Below are positions 3,529 to 5,784 of a stretch of DNA of 5,784 nt, one piece after another; the first letter of the stretch is position 1; every line of letters starts with the position of its first letter. Location of the stretch: contig DBEYOB010000173.1 of NCBI GenBank assembly GCA_048173955.1, positions 1 through 5,784 of the forward strand. Reading direction: 5' to 3'. The stretch is from CAZUFB01 sp048173955 (GTDB lineage: Bacteria; Actinomycetota; Coriobacteriia; Coriobacteriales; UMGS124). A program made the translations under genes and the position numbers. The notes under the pieces were generated by a model. The model saw nothing but the letters and a program-made list of their open reading frames with translations, was not told where the DNA came from and ran no database searches.

Positions 3529-5784
3529 CAATGCGCGCGTGGCGCTCCACGCTTCAGGACACTCCTACCGACCGGCGCACCTCGCCGCCCCCGTCCCCTC
3601 GCCGTGGCGCAGAAGGGTCTGCGCGGCGGGCCTCGCTGCGGTCCTTGCCGCGGGCGTCGTGCCGGCGGCGGCATTTGCGGACGGGCTCGGCGACATTCCC
3701 GACGCGGGGTGGACGCCCGACGTCCCCGGCATCGACGCGGGGTCCGGCGGAGGGTCCGAGCCCGACGTCCCGGAAACGCCGGTCGACCCCGAGCCGACCC
3801 CGGAGCCCGAGCCGACCCCGGAGCCCGCCCCCGAGCCCGAGCCGACCCCCGAGCCGACGCCCGACCCCGGCACGGGCGGATCCGGCGACACCACGGTCAC
3901 CGTGCCCGACTCGGGGACTGACGTCCCCAGCTACGAGGAAACCTATCCCGAGGGTGGCAGCGCCGACTCCGTCGGCGCGGGCGAGGGGGCGTTCTTCGAC
4001 CCCGAGGCCCAAGCCCAGGAGGACGCCGCAGCCCAGCAAGTGGCCGAGGCCGACACCTCCGTCGAGGCGCAGCCGACCGATGCGCCGGCCGCCTCCGTCG
4101 CGGCCCCCGTCTTCGGCGGCTACGACGAGGCGACGGGAACGGTGTCGGCGACGGTCGCCCCCGGGTCGGTCGTCCGCTTCGTCGACGCCGCGGGCAACGT
4201 GCTCGGTGACGTGACCGCCGACGACGCGGGCAACGTGTGGCTCGCCCTGCCCGCCGGGACCGACGTCTCGACCATCTCGCTGTTTGTCGTCGACCCTGCG
4301 ACGGGGGAGCAGCTCAGCGATGCGCTCACCGGCGCCGCGATCGCCGCGGAGCTCGCCGAGCGCGAGCTTGCCGCCGTGCGCGACGAGGTGGGCGCCTCCA
4401 CCTCGTCGCTCGCCGAGAGCGTGGCGGATGCGCTGGCGTCTTCGGGGTTTGCCGGCTCGATAGAGCAGGAACAGACCTCGATGCCGGTCATGCCCTACGT
4501 TCTGGGTGCAGCGTCGGCCCTTGTGGCGGTCGGTGCCGTGGGCGGCGTGGGCGCGGTCGTCTACCGCAGCGTGCGCCGTCGCGACGAGGGCGAAGACGAG
4601 CCTGCGTTCGTCGCCGTCCGGGAGGCGCCGGCCTCTGCCGCCGCGCCCGCCGCGATGGGGGCCGCCTTCCCGCAGCCCCCCCGGGCGTCCTCGACGGGAG
4701 CCCACGCCGCATCGCTTTCCGACGACGGTTTCGACGAGCTCGAGCGCCTCGCGCTGGGCATGCAGGGGTCGCCGTCGCACGCGGCCGAAGGCGCGCATGC
4801 AAGCGCCGCGGAGCCCGCGCCGCAACCCGAGTGGCCCACGCCGCCCGACGACGGTCCCGGCGGGGGAGCCCGCCCCGCGCGTCCCGACAGCACCGACGCG
4901 TTCCTTGCCGTCGCGCCCGTCGCCGCGGGGACGTCTCCCGCGGCCGGGCCTTCCGGACCTGCGCAGAACCGCTCCGTGCCGCGCCCCTGCACCGACGGGG
5001 TGCGCCACGGCGCGCCTTCGGTCGGGTTTGCGCCCGACGACAGCCTCGACGCGACGATCCCGTGCTCGCGGGTGCAGGAACCGGTCGACCCGGCGGTCTT
5101 TGCCCGGACGGCGCGGATCCTGGCGACCGGGTCGGGCACGGTCCACCGCGTCACCGCTTCTACGAGCGACCTCGACCTGTCGGGCCTCGACCTGTTTGAC
5201 GAGAGCCGCACGCCCGCTTCGCCGCATGCGGCGGCCGACCCCATGGTCGAGCACGACGACTGGCGCAGCATAGCGCTCGCCGAACTCGCCTCGGACGGGC
5301 AGCCCGCGACGCCCTCGCTTTCGACCGACGGCTACCTCGACCTCGTCCGCACGAAGCGCAACGAGGCCGTCCGCCCGGCGGCGGACGCCGCCTCGTACGT
5401 GGCGCCGGTCGTGGGGCCGAGCTTCGTCTCCTCCGAGCAGGTTCAGCGCCGCCGGGAGCTGCTCGAACGCGCCGCGACGCCCGAGGCCGAGGCGCTGCGC
5501 ACGCGCGACGAGGAGTTCCTCCGCCAGCGTGCCGCGCGCGGGTGCGCCCCGCAGGCTGCCGCGACGCCGGGCCCCCTGCAGAAGGCTCCCTCGATGGCGG
5601 AGCATGCCGCTTCGCTGCCGTCCGCCGTCTCCGCGGTCGCAGCCCCCTCGGCCGGAGCCGGTGTCGGGACGTCCTCCGTCTCGGCGGCGGTGAGCGCGGC
5701 TCAGAGCGCCTACGCCGCCTATGCGCCGGCAAGCGCGCGGCGTACGGCCACCCGCCAGCCCGAGGCCTCGGGCCTGTCCGTGCC
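3518..5784 (+). CDS. Single-pass membrane protein with Ig-like ectodomain and long disordered cytoplasmic tail (3' end outside window)
   Basis: Not a gene I recognise. From ATG 3518 the frame has no stop to the window end: 755 whole codons, C terminus missing. Residues 1-54 look like a signal peptide with a long polar n-region, WRRR at 30-33, a hydrophobic stretch 34-53 and cleavage after AFA. C35 sits before that stretch, so it is not a lipobox. A Pro/Glu/Thr spacer covers 89-117. An acidic Ala/Gly-rich stretch follows, then an Ig-like beta domain at about 199-272 (ATVAPGSVVRFVDAAGNVLG, resembling bacterial Ig-like repeats) and a helical segment at about 273-308. A transmembrane helix at 326-349 is followed by YRSVRRR, so the C-terminal side should be cytoplasmic. 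That tail (350-755+) is Ala/Pro/Ser-rich and looks disordered, with short structured-looking islands near 379-395, 548-562, 579-619 and 638-675. The overlap with the hydrolase gene suggests a shared envelope role; a tether or regulator is inference. Confidence 0.85.
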   Translation, partial: MPDNNARVALHASGHSYRPAHLAAPVPSPWRRRVCAAGLAAVLAAGVVPAAAFADGLGDIPDAGWTPDVPGIDAGSGGGSEPDVPETPVDPEPTPEPEPTPEPAPEPEPTPEPTPDPGTGGSGDTTVTVPDSGTDVPSYEETYPEGGSADSVGAGEGAFFDPEAQAQEDAAAQQVAEADTSVEAQPTDAPAASVAAPVFGGYDEATGTVSATVAPGSVVRFVDAAGNVLGDVTADDAGNVWLALPAGTDVSTISLFVVDPATGEQLSDALTGAAIAAELAERELAAVRDEVGASTSSLAESVADALASSGFAGSIEQEQTSMPVMPYVLGAASALVAVGAVGGVGAVVYRSVRRRDEGEDEPAFVAVREAPASAAAPAAMGAAFPQPPRASSTGAHAASLSDDGFDELERLALGMQGSPSHAAEGAHASAAEPAPQPEWPTPPDDGPGGGARPARPDSTDAFLAVAPVAAGTSPAAGPSGPAQNRSVPRPCTDGVRHGAPSVGFAPDDSLDATIPCSRVQEPVDPAVFARTARILATGSGTVHRVTASTSDLDLSGLDLFDESRTPASPHAAADPMVEHDDWRSIALAELASDGQPATPSLSTDGYLDLVRTKRNEAVRPAADAASYVAPVVGPSFVSSEQVQRRRELLERAATPEAEALRTRDEEFLRQRAARGCAPQAAATPGPLQKAPSMAEHAASLPSAVSAVAAPSAGAGVGTSSVSAAVSAAQSAYAAYAPASARRTATRQPEASGLSV
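3788..3862 (+). repeat. Pro/Glu/Thr tandem repeat in the membrane-protein ectodomain
   Basis: An 18-bp unit GAGCCGACCCCGGAGCCC occurs twice in perfect tandem (3791-3808 and 3809-3826). A degenerate 12-base stretch follows, then a third copy with two differences (3839-3856). It encodes repeated EPTPEP and lies about 35 residues after the predicted signal-peptidase site. It is likely an extended spacer lifting the Ig-like domain off the cleaved N terminus or through the wall. Its length may vary between strains. Confidence 0.8.

Noticed and set aside
2731..3531. A 266-codon open frame on the minus strand across the GH73 domain
   Set aside because: Same register effect: it is opposite the hydrolase codons and ends at a TCA in that gene. 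The + strand carries unmistakable GH73 motifs here.
3617..3640. Twin-arginine export signal or lipobox at the start of the membrane protein
   Set aside because: WRRRVC has consecutive arginines, but the residues after them do not fit the usual twin-arginine consensus. The cysteine precedes the hydrophobic core instead of following it, so a lipoprotein signal is excluded; an ordinary Sec signal is the simpler reading.
3531..4214. A 227-codon + strand frame starting at ATG 3531
   Set aside because: The product is almost only Arg, Pro, Ser and Thr, typical of an out-of-frame reading of GC-rich coding DNA, and it overlaps the frame with clear exported-protein features.
4237..5273. Two further + strand frames (4237-5199 and 4506-5273) inside the membrane-protein gene
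   Set aside because: Arg/Ala/Pro-rich translations without motifs or ribosome binding sites; they are shifted-frame shadows of the 3518 gene.
3554..5605. A 683-codon open frame on the minus strand across the membrane-protein gene
   Set aside because: Its codons are in exact register with the + strand codons, so it can only stop where the + gene uses TTA, CTA or TCA, which are rare in this GC-rich gene (it ends at the single TCA at 3554). Its translation is Arg/Gly-rich without domain signatures, while the + frame shows a signal peptide, an Ig-like domain and a transmembrane helix.

Overview
The window is a very GC-rich piece of bacterial chromosome, tightly packed, with all recognisable genes on the + strand. 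The Rho sequence type, the high GC, the arginine-rich and lysine-poor proteins, and a secreted SH3/glucosaminidase wall hydrolase with Pro-Glu linkers suggest an actinobacterial host. The class Coriobacteriia (Eggerthella/Gordonibacter/Adlercreutzia-like) is my best guess. This placement is inference from style; no marker gene settles it.

Layout: (1) 1-1443, the 3' part of rho, whose start lies upstream of the window. It opens inside an Arg/Gln/Gly/Asp-rich disordered region containing a 30-bp tandem repeat, and then has a complete Rho_N helix bundle, RNA-binding cold-shock-like domain and ATPase core. (2) 1444-1668, a 225-bp intergenic region with a short palindrome, a strong hairpin plus T-run (probable rho terminator), a weak AT-rich promoter candidate and a clear ribosome binding site. 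(3) 1669-3528, a secreted 619-residue protein with a signal peptide, three SH3-like repeats, a (Pro-Glu)n linker, a fourth SH3-like repeat and a C-terminal GH73 endo-beta-N-acetylglucosaminidase domain. (4) 3518-5784, an uninterrupted reading frame that overlaps the end of the hydrolase gene by 11 nt and runs off the right edge. It encodes a signal peptide, a Pro/Glu/Thr linker, an Ig-like beta domain, one transmembrane segment and a predicted cytoplasmic tail of more than 400 residues that looks mostly disordered.

The last two genes probably form one operon. The overlap and the well-placed Shine-Dalgarno inside the hydrolase coding sequence point to translational coupling, and both proteins carry similar Pro-Glu spacers on the outer face of the membrane. 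A reasonable but unproven reading is a cell-envelope pair: a secreted peptidoglycan hydrolase, and a single-pass membrane protein that could tether or control it and report to the cytoplasm through its long tail. Rho looks like a housekeeping neighbour that is transcriptionally separate. No RNA genes, CRISPR arrays, mobile elements or minus-strand genes are supported.
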